64,000 nucleotides of DNA, taken from contig NC_009675.1 in assembly GCF_000017505.1 (NCBI RefSeq), positions 1,364,001 to 1,428,000 of the forward strand, in the 5' to 3' direction. The notes beneath the pieces are model-generated. The model worked only from the letters and a program-made list of their open reading frames with translations, made no database searches and was not told the origin of the DNA. Below, in pieces: positions 30,090 through 39,065 of this stretch (positions are counted from its first letter, which is position 1; the number at the start of each line of letters is the position of its first letter). The DNA is from Anaeromyxobacter sp. Fw109-5 (GTDB lineage: Bacteria; Myxococcota; Myxococcia; Myxococcales; Anaeromyxobacteraceae). The position numbers and the translations under genes were made by a program.

Positions 30090-31349
30090 TCACGGCTCCG
30101 CGTCGACGACCTCGCTGCGCGCCGAGATCGCGCTCGCCATGCCGAGCGCGTAGCCGCTCGCCGCGACGTACACGATCGAGAACTGCATCGCCGGCTCGAC
30201 GGCGAACGTCGCCAGGAACGACACGCCGAGACCGACGAGCGCGACGCGTACCGGGGACGGCGCCGCGCTACGAACCACCCGCTTGATGGCGGGGAGGTGG
30301 CTCGCCTGGAACGCGAGGAGCAGGAGCGCCGGCAGCGCGCCGGCGTCCACCGCGATGTCGAGCCACAGGTTGTGCGCGTAGTTCAGCCCTCCCAGATCGG
30401 CCATCCGGCCGCCGAAGGGATGCCGGGGCAAGGAAGCCAGGACCGCGAGCCACGCGCCGTAGCGCTCCGTCTCGACACCGCGCTCCATGAAGCGCTCGGC
30501 GAGCCCGTACTCCGGCGCGAGCGCTCGCAGGATCTCGCCCGCCTTCACCGCGAGCGCTACGAGGACCGCCAGGATCGCGGCCGCGGCGACGCGTCGTGGC
30601 ACCGACGCGCGCTTCACGTACGCCATGAGCACGCCCGTGGCGGCGACCGAGCCGACGAAGGCGAAGATCGGCGTCCGGTTCTGGAGCGCGATGTTCGTGA
30701 AGAACCCGAGCACGGCGAGCAGGACGACGAGGCCCCGCCAGGACGCCGAGACGATCGCGTGAGCACCCGAGGGCGCTCGAGCGAAAGCGGCCGGCAGCAG
30801 GCACATCGCCAGCGAGGCCAGCGCGCCCAGACCGGTGCCGCCGATGGAAGCGATCGGGCTCCAGGCGCTCGGGGCCTCGCGATCCGCGAGCTCGGCGAGG
30901 GCGAAGAGGCCGCGCGACTGGGCGCCCTGGACGCTCAGGAACGCGAAGGTCGTGAACCCGCCCACGAGCGCCAGGAGCTTCCAGGCCTGGATCGACGGAG
31001 CCTCACGGCCCGCCGAGTACCCCGCCACGTAGAGCCCGACGATGACGACGAAGAACTTGGCAGGGTCGACGAACCCCCCGTACAGCCCGAACGAGCTCGC
31101 GATGATGAAGAAGCTGGCGCAGAAGAGGACGAGGACCCCGAGCCGCGTGGCGAACGCGACGTCGACGACGGGCCTCGCGGACCAGCGCAGGCCCTCCCAG
31201 GCGAGCAGCGCGAAGACGGCCGCGATCGACCACTTCTCGCGGTTCAGCGTCGCCGCGAAGAGCAGCGCGAGCTCGAGCGGGACGATCGCGTCTCGAAGAG
31301 TCCAGCTCATTCCCAGGGCCGAGCGGGTTCGGGCGGTCGCGACGGTCAC
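30090..31349 (-). CDS. O-antigen ligase/polymerase family membrane protein (Wzy-like)
   Basis: 419 residues with about 10-11 membrane helices. The conserved Wzy_C/WaaL-type loop near the end is seen as HPFGGRMADLGGLNYAHNLWLDI (about 300-322; the His in AHN is the family signature). It would polymerise exopolysaccharide repeat units in the periplasm or ligate chains. The GTG start overlaps the stop of the methyltransferase gene upstream (GTGA), so the pair is co-translated. An internal ATG 13 codons later is an alternative. No WaaL-type lipid A-core context is present, so polymerase is preferred. Confidence 0.8.
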   Translation of the reverse strand: MTVATARTRSALGMSWTLRDAIVPLELALLFAATLNREKWSIAAVFALLAWEGLRWSARPVVDVAFATRLGVLVLFCASFFIIASSFGLYGGFVDPAKFFVVIVGLYVAGYSAGREAPSIQAWKLLALVGGFTTFAFLSVQGAQSRGLFALAELADREAPSAWSPIASIGGTGLGALASLAMCLLPAAFARAPSGAHAIVSASWRGLVVLLAVLGFFTNIALQNRTPIFAFVGSVAATGVLMAYVKRASVPRRVAAAAILAVLVALAVKAGEILRALAPEYGLAERFMERGVETERYGAWLAVLASLPRHPFGGRMADLGGLNYAHNLWLDIAVDAGALPALLLLAFQASHLPAIKRVVRSAAPSPVRVALVGLGVSFLATFAVEPAMQFSIVYVAASGYALGMASAISARSEVVDAEP

Positions 31350-32206
31350 CTACGTCCCTCGGCCGGCGCCGGCGCGCTGAACGCGATGCCCAGCTTCGAC
31401 CCCGGGTACCAGTGGCGGAGGGGCTCGGACCAGAACATCACGTACCTGCGGCCCGTCTCCTGCGCGAGCTGCATGAGCGCATGCGTGTGCCAGACGCTCA
31501 GCACCACCGCCCCCGGGGCGAGCTTCTCGCGCAGCAGGCCGAACTCGGCAGCCTCGAGGGCAGGGTCGGCGCTGGTGTCGTGGACGTAGAGGTCGACCGA
31601 GGAGGGCTCGAGCTCCGACAGCACGTCCAGGACGTTCCCCACGCGCATCCTGGCGGCGGCCGCGTAGCGATCGCGGAGCAGCCAGCCTGAGCTCGGATCC
31701 AGATCGATCGAGACGAGGCTTCCAGGATGGCCGTCGCCGCGGTTCCGGTCGAGCGCCGAGGCGAGGATGCAGGTGCCCAGCCCGCTCGCCGTCCCCGCCT
31801 CCACGACGAGCCTCGGCGCGAGCGCGCGAACGAGCGTGTAATACAGCAGCCGCCGGCCCGGCTTGACGCTCGAGTCGGTGGACGCGCGGTTCGGGCTCGA
31901 AGGGCCGAGCCGGGCGACGTGCTCGCGGAGACGGACGAGCGCTTCCTCCTCGAACTCCCGGCCGAACGCGTTCGCCGAGTCCCACCCGACGCCCGACACC
32001 AGCGCCACGATGTGCGCCGCGTACTGCTTGTTGTCCTCCGTCACGTCGTATTGGAAGTTGCCGGTCTCACGGGACGTGAGCAGCCACCTGGGGATCCTCG
32101 ACAGCTGGGGCAGGAAGTACGAGGTGGCGTAGTACGCCCGATACGGAATCAGGAACAATCGCCCGACGGGAGAAGTGGCGGCGTAACGATTCACGCGGCT
32201 CGTCAT
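31346..32206 (-). CDS. Class I SAM-dependent methyltransferase (CmcI/macrocin-type)
   Basis: 286 residues. After an N-terminal region of about 115 residues the SAM-binding core begins: RLVVEAGTASGLGTCILA (motif I), SIDLDPSS (motif II acidic residue), and VDLYVHDTSADPALEAAEF (motif IV). The form resembles CmcI-like and macrocin O-methyltransferases found in polysaccharide clusters. A sugar hydroxyl or carboxylate is the probable target. It is co-translated with the Wzy-like gene. Confidence 0.75.
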   Translation of the reverse strand: MTSRVNRYAATSPVGRLFLIPYRAYYATSYFLPQLSRIPRWLLTSRETGNFQYDVTEDNKQYAAHIVALVSGVGWDSANAFGREFEEEALVRLREHVARLGPSSPNRASTDSSVKPGRRLLYYTLVRALAPRLVVEAGTASGLGTCILASALDRNRGDGHPGSLVSIDLDPSSGWLLRDRYAAAARMRVGNVLDVLSELEPSSVDLYVHDTSADPALEAAEFGLLREKLAPGAVVLSVWHTHALMQLAQETGRRYVMFWSEPLRHWYPGSKLGIAFSAPAPAEGRR

Positions 32207-32574
32207 TGAACGCTCCAGCGGGAGTCTGCGCGCGACCTCCGGTCCGGCGAACGTGAATCTAGCAAGGCGGTGCCCCCCGGTGGCCGTCGGGACAGGGACG
32301 CGCCCCGTCGGTGATCCCCGGGCGCGGCGATCCCACCGCCGCACGACGCCACGCCACGCGGCGGCCCGGCCGACCGCCCCTGTCAGGGCGAGGCGTCGCG
32401 TCGGCGCCCGCCGGCTCGGAGGCGGGAGCCTGCGACGAGCGCGGTGACGTCGCCCGCGGCGCCACCGCGCCGGCGACTTCCGGAGCTCGGGGTCGAGGTC
32501 GTCTTCAGCGACCTGCGCGCTCTCGTGCCTTCTCGGGAGAGGTGCCGCCGCCTGCCCGTGGCTATGCTGCGCAC
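32207..32574. other. 368-bp divergent intergenic region
   Basis: It lies between the divergent methyltransferase and flippase genes. I see no gene, repeat or clear hairpin. It must hold the two divergent promoters, but I cannot place them with confidence. Confidence 0.4.
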
Positions 32575-34023
32575 ATGCCAATGGAACCGGACGGGGCGCG
32601 GGCGGCGTTGCCGGCGTGGCTCCCGCGATCGTTCCGGACGTCGCTCGAGGCGCGGCCGACGCTCGCCCGCGTCCTCGGGAACGTCGGCTGGCTCGTCGGC
32701 GAGCGCTTCGCCACCCTCGCGGCGAGCTTCGTCATCACGGTCTGGTTCGTGCGTTACCTCGGGCCGGAGCGGTACGGGCTCTTCAGCTACGCCGTGAGCC
32801 TGGCGGCGGTGTTCGGGATCGCCGCCGATCTGGGGCTCGACACGATCATCGTGCGCGAGCTGACCCGCGCGCCCGACGCGGACGGCGAGATCCTCGGGAC
32901 GACGCTCTTCATGCGGAGCGCGGGCGCGCTCCTCGCCTGGGCCGGGGCGGTCGTCACCGTGTTCCTGCTCCGCGACGACTGGGTCACGCGGGCCATGGTG
33001 ACGGTCCTCGCCCTCGGCTGCTTCGGCGTGGCGGCGAACGTGTTCGAGCTCTGGTTCCAGTCCCGCATCGCGGCCCGCAAGGTCGTCGTCGCGCGCACCG
33101 CGATCTTCCTCGTCTCGGCGCTGGTGCGGTGCGCGCTCATCGTCCTCGCCGCGTCGCTCCTGCCGTTCGCCGCGCTCCAGGCCGCCACGGTCCTCATCAC
33201 GGCGAGCGCGCTGTTCTGGCTCTACCGGCGGGCGCGGCGCGTCGCGAAGGTGCGCCTGGCCATCAGCGGCGCCCTGGCGAGGAGGATGGTGGCGGACGCG
33301 TGGCCGCTGTTCGTCTGGCACCTCTCGATCATCCTGTACATGAAGATCGATCAGGTGATGCTCACGGCGATGTCGGGAGAGCGCGAGAACGGCATCTACG
33401 CCGTGGCCGTCACGCTCTCGGAGGTCTGGTACTTCCTCCCCGTCGCGGTCGCCGCGACCTTGTTTCCGCTCATCGTGAAGGCACACGACGAGCTCGACGC
33501 GACCGAATTCGAGGCGCGCATGCAGGCCTTCTACGACGGCATGGCGGCGCTGGGGTACGCGATCGCCGTCCCCATCATGCTGCTGGCTGGGCCGATCGTG
33601 CGGCTCCTCTACGGGCAGGAGTACGAGCGCTCCGCCTCCGTGCTGGTCGTCCACGCGGCCTCGTTCGTCTTCGTCTGCCTCGGCGTCGCGCGCAGCAGGT
33701 TCCTCCTCGCCGCGAACCTGACGCGGTTCACGATGTTCACCGGCGTCTTCGCCGCGCTCCTCAACATCGGGCTCAACCTGGTGCTCATCCCCCCGCTCGG
33801 CGCGTACGGGGCGGCGTGGTCGACGCTCGTCTCCTACGCGGTCGCGAACTACCTCACGGGCTTCCTGTACGGGGGGGTGCGCCGGCAGTCGTGGCTCGTC
33901 ACGCGCGCGCTGGTGGTGCCGCTCCGCCCGCGTGCGCTCGTGAGCATGCTGACCGGCTGGCAGCCCAGGACGGCCCCGCAGATCGTCCTCGGCGTCACGG
34001 AGCAACGCCCGCCCAAGCCGTGA
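32575..34023 (+). CDS. Oligosaccharide flippase (Wzx-like)
   Basis: 482 residues with 12-14 predicted membrane helices. The early FVRYLGPERYGLFSYAVSLA and DLGLDTIIVREL segments are typical of the MATE/PST Wzx superfamily, as is ENGIYAVAVTLSEVWYF in the middle. It would flip lipid-linked repeat units to the periplasm for the Wzy-like polymerase encoded next door on the other strand. The start is the first ATG (MPMEPDG); a second ATG two codons later is equally possible, and no strong ribosome site is seen. Confidence 0.9.
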   Translation: MPMEPDGARAALPAWLPRSFRTSLEARPTLARVLGNVGWLVGERFATLAASFVITVWFVRYLGPERYGLFSYAVSLAAVFGIAADLGLDTIIVRELTRAPDADGEILGTTLFMRSAGALLAWAGAVVTVFLLRDDWVTRAMVTVLALGCFGVAANVFELWFQSRIAARKVVVARTAIFLVSALVRCALIVLAASLLPFAALQAATVLITASALFWLYRRARRVAKVRLAISGALARRMVADAWPLFVWHLSIILYMKIDQVMLTAMSGERENGIYAVAVTLSEVWYFLPVAVAATLFPLIVKAHDELDATEFEARMQAFYDGMAALGYAIAVPIMLLAGPIVRLLYGQEYERSASVLVVHAASFVFVCLGVARSRFLLAANLTRFTMFTGVFAALLNIGLNLVLIPPLGAYGAAWSTLVSYAVANYLTGFLYGGVRRQSWLVTRALVVPLRPRALVSMLTGWQPRTAPQIVLGVTEQRPPKP

Positions 34024-34032
34024 GCGCGCGGG

Positions 34033-36102
34033 TCAGCGGCGGATGCCGATCTCCTGGAACGGGATGGGCTGCCAGCCGGGGATGGACCAGGCCGGCGAGG
34101 TGGGCTGCAGGCCCTTGCGCGGGTCCCGGGGATCGACCCAGCGCGGATCGACCCCGTTGACGCCTCCCTGGTAGTAGTTCCCGACGTTGCCGGAGTAGTC
34201 GGCGAAGTGAGGGACGATGAGGTCCGCCCAGCCGTCGACGCCCTCCCAGGCGCGACCGCCCGCGTTGTTCAGGCCGATGAGGTTCCGCCGGAACATCGCG
34301 CCCGTGGGGTTCGGGCCGGGGAGGTTGGCGGCGACGTACGCGCCCTTGCTCGGCAGCGGGTACTGGTTCCCGCAGCTCTCGATGATGTTGTCCTGGACGA
34401 TGACCCTGGCGCCGGCGCGCGCCCCGCCGCCGTGGTGGATCCCGTAGTGCGTCACGTTGCGGATGACGTTCCCTTGCACGGTGGCGTCGCTCCACGAGTC
34501 GTCCAGGAAGATCCCCGCGTTGTCTGCGACGCCGACGCCATGGACCGCCCACCAGTTCTGGATGTCGTGGATGTAGTTGTGCTGGATGACGTTCCCCGTC
34601 CCGTGCCCGAGCCGCTGGTTGGCGTACACCGCGCCGGACTCGTTGGAGTACCAGTTCATGCCGTAGATCTCGTTCTTCTCGACGACGTGGTTGCTCCCGT
34701 GGAGCCACACGGCCTGGTCCTGGCCGTCGTGGATCGCGTTGTTCGCCACCCGGTTGCCGTCGCCGAACAGGTACACCGCCGGCCAGTACTGGTTCACCGC
34801 CAGCCGCGTGGTGTGGTGGATGTCCGCGTTCCGGACGTAGTTGCCCGAGCCGTCCAGGTACACGCCGTGATCGCCGGGGTGAGCGATCTCGCCGCCGAGC
34901 ACGCCGTTGTTGCTCGTGCCGGCGCCGATCCGGACCGCCGTCCTTCCGGCGTTCCGCAGCGCGCAGCCCTTCACGACGTCGTACGCGCCGCGCGTCACGC
35001 GGACGAGGTCGCTGCGCCCCGCCTCGAGCACGAGCCCGTCGAGCGTCACGTGCGACGCCCCGTCGAAGGTCACGAGCGGCGTCGTCATCACCGAGACGAC
35101 CGCCTCACGCGCGGTGAGCGCCGCGGGTGGCCAGTAGTAGAGCTCCCCGCTGGTCGTGTCGAGCCAGTACTCGCCCGGGCTGTCCAGCTCCTCGAGCACG
35201 TTCTGCACGAAGAACGGGTTGTTCGCCGCGAACGGATAGTAGAACCCCTGCCCGTCGTCGCGGCGGATGGTCAGCGTGCCGCCCGACTTGCGGACGATGC
35301 GTGCCGTCAGGCCCGAGTAGCCGTTCGGGACGCCCGTGCAATACGCCTCCCCGCGCGCGATGGCTGCGTCGAGGCTGCCCGGGAGGCTGCCACCCGACCA
35401 CGTCACGGTGTCGATGCTGCCGCCCGAGGACACGAGCTGTCCGCCCTTGATCCCTCTCCCGCTCGCGCCGGCGTTCGGGAACCGCGCGACCGTCTGCGGG
35501 AGGCCGTCGAGGAACAGCTCCGCCGCGAACGTCGCGTCCGGGCTGTTCTGCCCCCACGCCCCGCCGCGCGTCGCGTACGCCCCGAAGTCGCGGATGCCCA
35601 GCGCGGCCAGCGAGACCTTGAAGACGTGGCCTCGCCCCGCCGCGCCGATGCGCGCCCAGCGCGCGTCGCTCGAGAGCACCACGCTCCACGATGACGGCGG
35701 GAGCACCTTCCCGCCCAGCAGCCTCACCGTCTCCCCGGGGTACGCCCGGTACGTGATCGGGCTCTCCGCGGTGCCCGAGTCCGCCGGGCCCAGCGAGAAC
35801 GTGGACGAGCGCTCGTAGACCCCGCCCCGCAGCCACACCGTCACCCCGCCCTCCGGCAGCCCCGAGGATCTCAGGGATCGCACCGCCGCCCGCGCGCGCT
35901 CGAGCGTCGCGAACGGCTGCTCCGCCGTCCCCGGGCTCGAGTCGCTCCCGCCCGGCGCCACGTACAGGTTGGCCCGGCTCGCCGCCGGGGAGAGCGCTGG
36001 CGCCGCGCCCGCGGCGGCGGCGACGTGGAGGACCGCCGCGAACGCGAGGGCGGCGGCGCGATGGGCGCCGCGACCCGCTGGAACGCTCCTGGGCGACCTC
36101 AC
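34033..36102 (-). CDS. Secreted right-handed beta-helix (polysaccharide lyase-like) protein
   Basis: 689 residues from a GTG at 36102, chosen because it gives a compact signal peptide (hydrophobic Ala-rich core, cleavage near residues 35-38). The mature start (NLYVAPGGSDSSPGTAEQPF) is the classical opening of parallel beta-helix lyase-like proteins. It continues with FATLERARAAVRS and many rungs such as HVTLDGLVLE, VVKGCALRNA, HVVEKNEIYGM and VIQHNYIHDI, the PbH1 repeats. It probably degrades, epimerises or trims the exopolysaccharide outside the cytoplasm. Its stop lies 9 bp from that of the convergent flippase gene. No ribosome site is evident, so the start is uncertain. Confidence 0.8.
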   Translation of the reverse strand: MRSPRSVPAGRGAHRAAALAFAAVLHVAAAAGAAPALSPAASRANLYVAPGGSDSSPGTAEQPFATLERARAAVRSLRSSGLPEGGVTVWLRGGVYERSSTFSLGPADSGTAESPITYRAYPGETVRLLGGKVLPPSSWSVVLSSDARWARIGAAGRGHVFKVSLAALGIRDFGAYATRGGAWGQNSPDATFAAELFLDGLPQTVARFPNAGASGRGIKGGQLVSSGGSIDTVTWSGGSLPGSLDAAIARGEAYCTGVPNGYSGLTARIVRKSGGTLTIRRDDGQGFYYPFAANNPFFVQNVLEELDSPGEYWLDTTSGELYYWPPAALTAREAVVSVMTTPLVTFDGASHVTLDGLVLEAGRSDLVRVTRGAYDVVKGCALRNAGRTAVRIGAGTSNNGVLGGEIAHPGDHGVYLDGSGNYVRNADIHHTTRLAVNQYWPAVYLFGDGNRVANNAIHDGQDQAVWLHGSNHVVEKNEIYGMNWYSNESGAVYANQRLGHGTGNVIQHNYIHDIQNWWAVHGVGVADNAGIFLDDSWSDATVQGNVIRNVTHYGIHHGGGARAGARVIVQDNIIESCGNQYPLPSKGAYVAANLPGPNPTGAMFRRNLIGLNNAGGRAWEGVDGWADLIVPHFADYSGNVGNYYQGGVNGVDPRWVDPRDPRKGLQPTSPAWSIPGWQPIPFQEIGIRR

Positions 36103-36272
36103 GTCTGCGGAGGATGCGCTCTCACGGCGCGGGTGGGCGCGCCTCGGATGGGTTGGCCTGACGCAGGGACGCGCGTCCCGAAAGGCCCCATCCCTCACCT
36201 CGGAACGTGGACGAGGTGGGGTTGTCCTTCGAAACCGCTCGACCCATCCTCGTGCGGAAGGGGCCGTCCGCC

Positions 36273-37121
36273 ATGCCTCGAGCGGAAGTTCCACTGTTCA
36301 GCATCCTCACCGTCACGCTGAACGGCGGGGACGGGCTGTGCCGAACGGTCGCGTCCGTCGACGAGCAGGAGCACGGCGATTACGAGCACCTCGTGAAGGA
36401 CGGCGGCTCGCTCGACGGGAGCCTCGAGCGGGTCCCCGGCAGCTCGCGCCGGCGGGTGGTGACGGCGCCGGACTCCGGCATCTACGACGCGATGAACCAG
36501 GCGCTCGCGATGAGCCGCGGCCGGTTCGTCCTGTTCCTGAACGCCGGCGACGTGCTCGCGACCCCGACGGCGCTGCGAGCCGCGGCCGAGGCCCTCCGCG
36601 CCGCGCCCGAGACCGAGCTGCTCTACTGCGACTACTTCAGCGAGGAGCGGGGGGCGGTGGTCGCCAGCCCGCCGGCCTTGAGCGAGTTCTTCCTCTACCG
36701 GACGATGCTCTGCCACCAGTCGTACCTGTGCCGGTCCGACGTGTATCGCCGCCTCGGCGGGTTCGACACGTCCTTCCGCATCGCGGCGGACTACGAGTTC
36801 CTCGCCCGAGCGGTGCTGCGCGGCGGCGTCCGCTCGCGCTACGCCCCGCTGCTCCTGGCGCGTTACCAGGGCGGGGGGTTCTCGACTCGCCGGGACAGCG
36901 TCCTCCGGCTGCGGCAGGAGGTGCGAGCGGTGCGCGCGCGCCACCTCCCACGCTCCAAGCGCCTCGTGTTCGGCGCGATGTATGCGCTGACGCTCCCTTC
37001 GCTCCGGGGGCGTCTCGCGTCGCACCCCGGCCTCGGCCGCGTCTATACGGGGATCGTGAACGGCTACTACAAGGTGGCGGCGCTCGCGACGAAGCGAGAC
37101 CGGCTAGGGGACGCGCGGTGA
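36273..37121 (+). CDS. Glycosyltransferase family 2 (WcaA-like)
   Basis: 282 residues starting MPRAEVPLFSILTVTLNG, the standard GT-A opening. An in-frame ATG 22 codons upstream (36207) would add non-conserved residues. The GT2 motifs are HLVKDGGSLDG, APDSGIYDAMNQAL and FLNAGDVLATP (metal-binding acidic region), then CHQSYLCRSDVYRRLGGFD. This set is typical of the WcaA/PGL_C-type transferases of exopolysaccharide loci. It overlaps the next gene (GTGA). Confidence 0.88.
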   Translation: MPRAEVPLFSILTVTLNGGDGLCRTVASVDEQEHGDYEHLVKDGGSLDGSLERVPGSSRRRVVTAPDSGIYDAMNQALAMSRGRFVLFLNAGDVLATPTALRAAAEALRAAPETELLYCDYFSEERGAVVASPPALSEFFLYRTMLCHQSYLCRSDVYRRLGGFDTSFRIAADYEFLARAVLRGGVRSRYAPLLLARYQGGGFSTRRDSVLRLRQEVRAVRARHLPRSKRLVFGAMYALTLPSLRGRLASHPGLGRVYTGIVNGYYKVAALATKRDRLGDAR

Positions 37122-38044
37122 TCTTCCACATCGTCATCCCCGTCTTCAACAGGCTCTCGCTGACGCGCGAGTGTCTCGGATCGCTCTGCGCCCAGACCGA
37201 TCGGGGCTTCCGCGTGGTCGTCGTCGACGATCGCTCGACGGACGGGACGCCGTCCGCCGTCGTCGACGAGTTCGGATCCCGGCTCGACCTCCGGATCGTC
37301 CATGGAGACGGAAACCTCTGGTGGGGTGGAGGGATCCGGGCGGGCGTCGAGGAGGTGCTCCGCGATGCCCGCGACGGCGACTACGTCGTCACGCTGAACA
37401 ACGACGTGACCGTCCCCCCGCGCTTCCTCGAGACCGCGAGGCGCGCCGCCGAGGCTCGTCCCGGGGCCATGTTCGCCGGCATCTCGATCGACCGCTCGAA
37501 CCCCACGCGCGTCGCCCAGACGGGCTGGCGGATGATCAGCTGGCCCCTCGCCTACACCCAGCGGGTGTGGTGGCCCTCGACCGTCGACGAGCTCGAGAGA
37601 CGTCCCGAGTTCGCCGAGGTCGACTTCGTGCCGGGCACGGCGACCTTCACCCCGGTCTCCGTCGTGCGGCGCGTCGGCACGATCGACTCGAAGGCGCTCC
37701 CGCACTACCACGGGGACAGCGAGTACGCGTATCGCGTGAAGAGGAGCGGTCACGCGGTCCTGCTGTGCCGCGACCTGCTCGTCTACCACGACCTGGACTC
37801 GACGGAGACCCTGGGAAACCGGCGCGCCCACCCGACGCTTCGGGCCGTCGTCGCCTCGTTCTTCACGAGGAGATCGGGGAACAGCCTCAGGTACAAATGG
37901 CACTTCGCGCGCGCCTGCTGTCCAGGCTGGGCGCTCGTGCCGTTCATGGTGTCCGACACGTTGAAGGTCCTCGTCAGGGCCGGCGGGACGTACGTCGTGG
38001 GAGAGCGGGTCGACCGCCTACGGGCCCTCGCCAATCCGGAGTGA
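37118..38044 (+). CDS. Glycosyltransferase family 2 (rhamnosyltransferase-like)
   Basis: 308 residues from a GTG that overlaps the previous stop. GT-A motifs in order: FHIVIPVFNRLSLTRECL, VVVDDRSTDGT, NLWWGGGIRAGV, TLNNDV (the DxD equivalent) and FVPGTATFTP, then HYHGDSEYAYRVKRSGH. The NLWWGGG and NND blocks are typical of GT2 enzymes that add rhamnose or related deoxy sugars. It acts with the adjacent GT2 genes on the repeat unit. Confidence 0.85.
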   Translation: MIFHIVIPVFNRLSLTRECLGSLCAQTDRGFRVVVVDDRSTDGTPSAVVDEFGSRLDLRIVHGDGNLWWGGGIRAGVEEVLRDARDGDYVVTLNNDVTVPPRFLETARRAAEARPGAMFAGISIDRSNPTRVAQTGWRMISWPLAYTQRVWWPSTVDELERRPEFAEVDFVPGTATFTPVSVVRRVGTIDSKALPHYHGDSEYAYRVKRSGHAVLLCRDLLVYHDLDSTETLGNRRAHPTLRAVVASFFTRRSGNSLRYKWHFARACCPGWALVPFMVSDTLKVLVRAGGTYVVGERVDRLRALANPE

Positions 38045-38132
38045 CCCCGACGCCCCGTCGCGAGGGGCCGCGCGGGGCGCCGGTGACATGGGCCGTGGCG
38101 ATCGGGACGCGTGCGACGCATCGTGCGAGCGA

Positions 38133-39065
38133 ATGAACCTGGCCCCCATCGCGATCTTCACCTACAAGCGCCCCGAGCACACGCGTCGGCTGCTGTCGTG
38201 CCTGCTCGCGAACCCCGAGGCGGCGCACTCCCCGGTCCACGTCTACTCCGACGGTCCGAAGACCGCCGCGGATGCGCCGGCGGTCGAGGCGACCCGCGAG
38301 GTCGTCCGGTCGTTCGACATCCCCCACCTCGAGCTCACGGAGCGGCCCAGGAACCTCGGGCTGGCGCGCAACGTCATCGACGGGGTGAGCGCGCTGTGCG
38401 CAGCGCACGGGCGGGTCATCGTGCTCGAAGACGATCTCTACCTCTCCCCCACGTTCCTCGCGTTCATGAACCAGGCGCTGGAGCGATACCGCGACACGCG
38501 CGAGGTCATGCACGTCTCCGGGTTCATGTATCCGGTGCGTCTGCCCAGGGGAACGCAGGCGGTCTTCCTCCCTTTCCTCAGCTCGTCCGGGTGGGCCACG
38601 TGGGAGCGCGCCTGGCGTCACTTCGATCCGGAGGCGAGCGGGTACGCGCGGCTCGCGGCCGATCCCCGGCTGCGGCGCGCCTTCGACGTCGACGGGAGCT
38701 TCTACTTCTTTCACATGCTGGAGCTCTATCGGCAGGGGCGCGCCGACTCGTGGGCCATTCGCTGGTACCTGTCGATCTTCATGCGCCAGGGGCTGGCCGT
38801 TTACCCGGCGGCGTCGCTCGTCGAGAACCGCGGGTTCGACGCGGACGCGACGCACTCCACCGGGATCGTTCCTCCGCACATGCGCGCGAAGGCGCAGCCG
38901 TTCCGGGCGGGCGCGTTGCCCGACCCCATGATCGACGCCGAGGTGCTGCGCGCCGTGACGCGGCTCCTCGGCAAGGAAGGGACGTTCCACTACAAGGTGG
39001 TGAACAAGCTCCGGCGGATGTGGCGCGAGCTCACCGAGCGGCCGGTGGCGAGCTCCCCGGGCTGA
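38133..39065 (+). CDS. Glycosyltransferase (GT-A fold, GNT-I-like)
   Basis: 310 residues. PIAIFTYKRPEHTRRLL opens the GT-A fold. ERPRNLGLARNVIDGV and VIVLEDDLYLSP (metal-binding EDD) follow, then SGWATWERAWRHFD. The EDD with downstream WATWERAW is a pattern I associate with glycosyltransferases annotated as GNT-I-like or hemolysin-activation-like in bacterial polysaccharide loci. The last 35 bases overlap the 3-prime end of the convergent family 4 glycosyltransferase gene. Confidence 0.78.
   Translation: MNLAPIAIFTYKRPEHTRRLLSCLLANPEAAHSPVHVYSDGPKTAADAPAVEATREVVRSFDIPHLELTERPRNLGLARNVIDGVSALCAAHGRVIVLEDDLYLSPTFLAFMNQALERYRDTREVMHVSGFMYPVRLPRGTQAVFLPFLSSSGWATWERAWRHFDPEASGYARLAADPRLRRAFDVDGSFYFFHMLELYRQGRADSWAIRWYLSIFMRQGLAVYPAASLVENRGFDADATHSTGIVPPHMRAKAQPFRAGALPDPMIDAEVLRAVTRLLGKEGTFHYKVVNKLRRMWRELTERPVASSPG

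Noticed and set aside
39031-39065. Mis-called ends for two convergent glycosyltransferase genes that overlap by 35 bp
   Set aside because: Both frames are open and keep family-like sequence close to the ends. Short convergent overlaps are common in such compact genomes.
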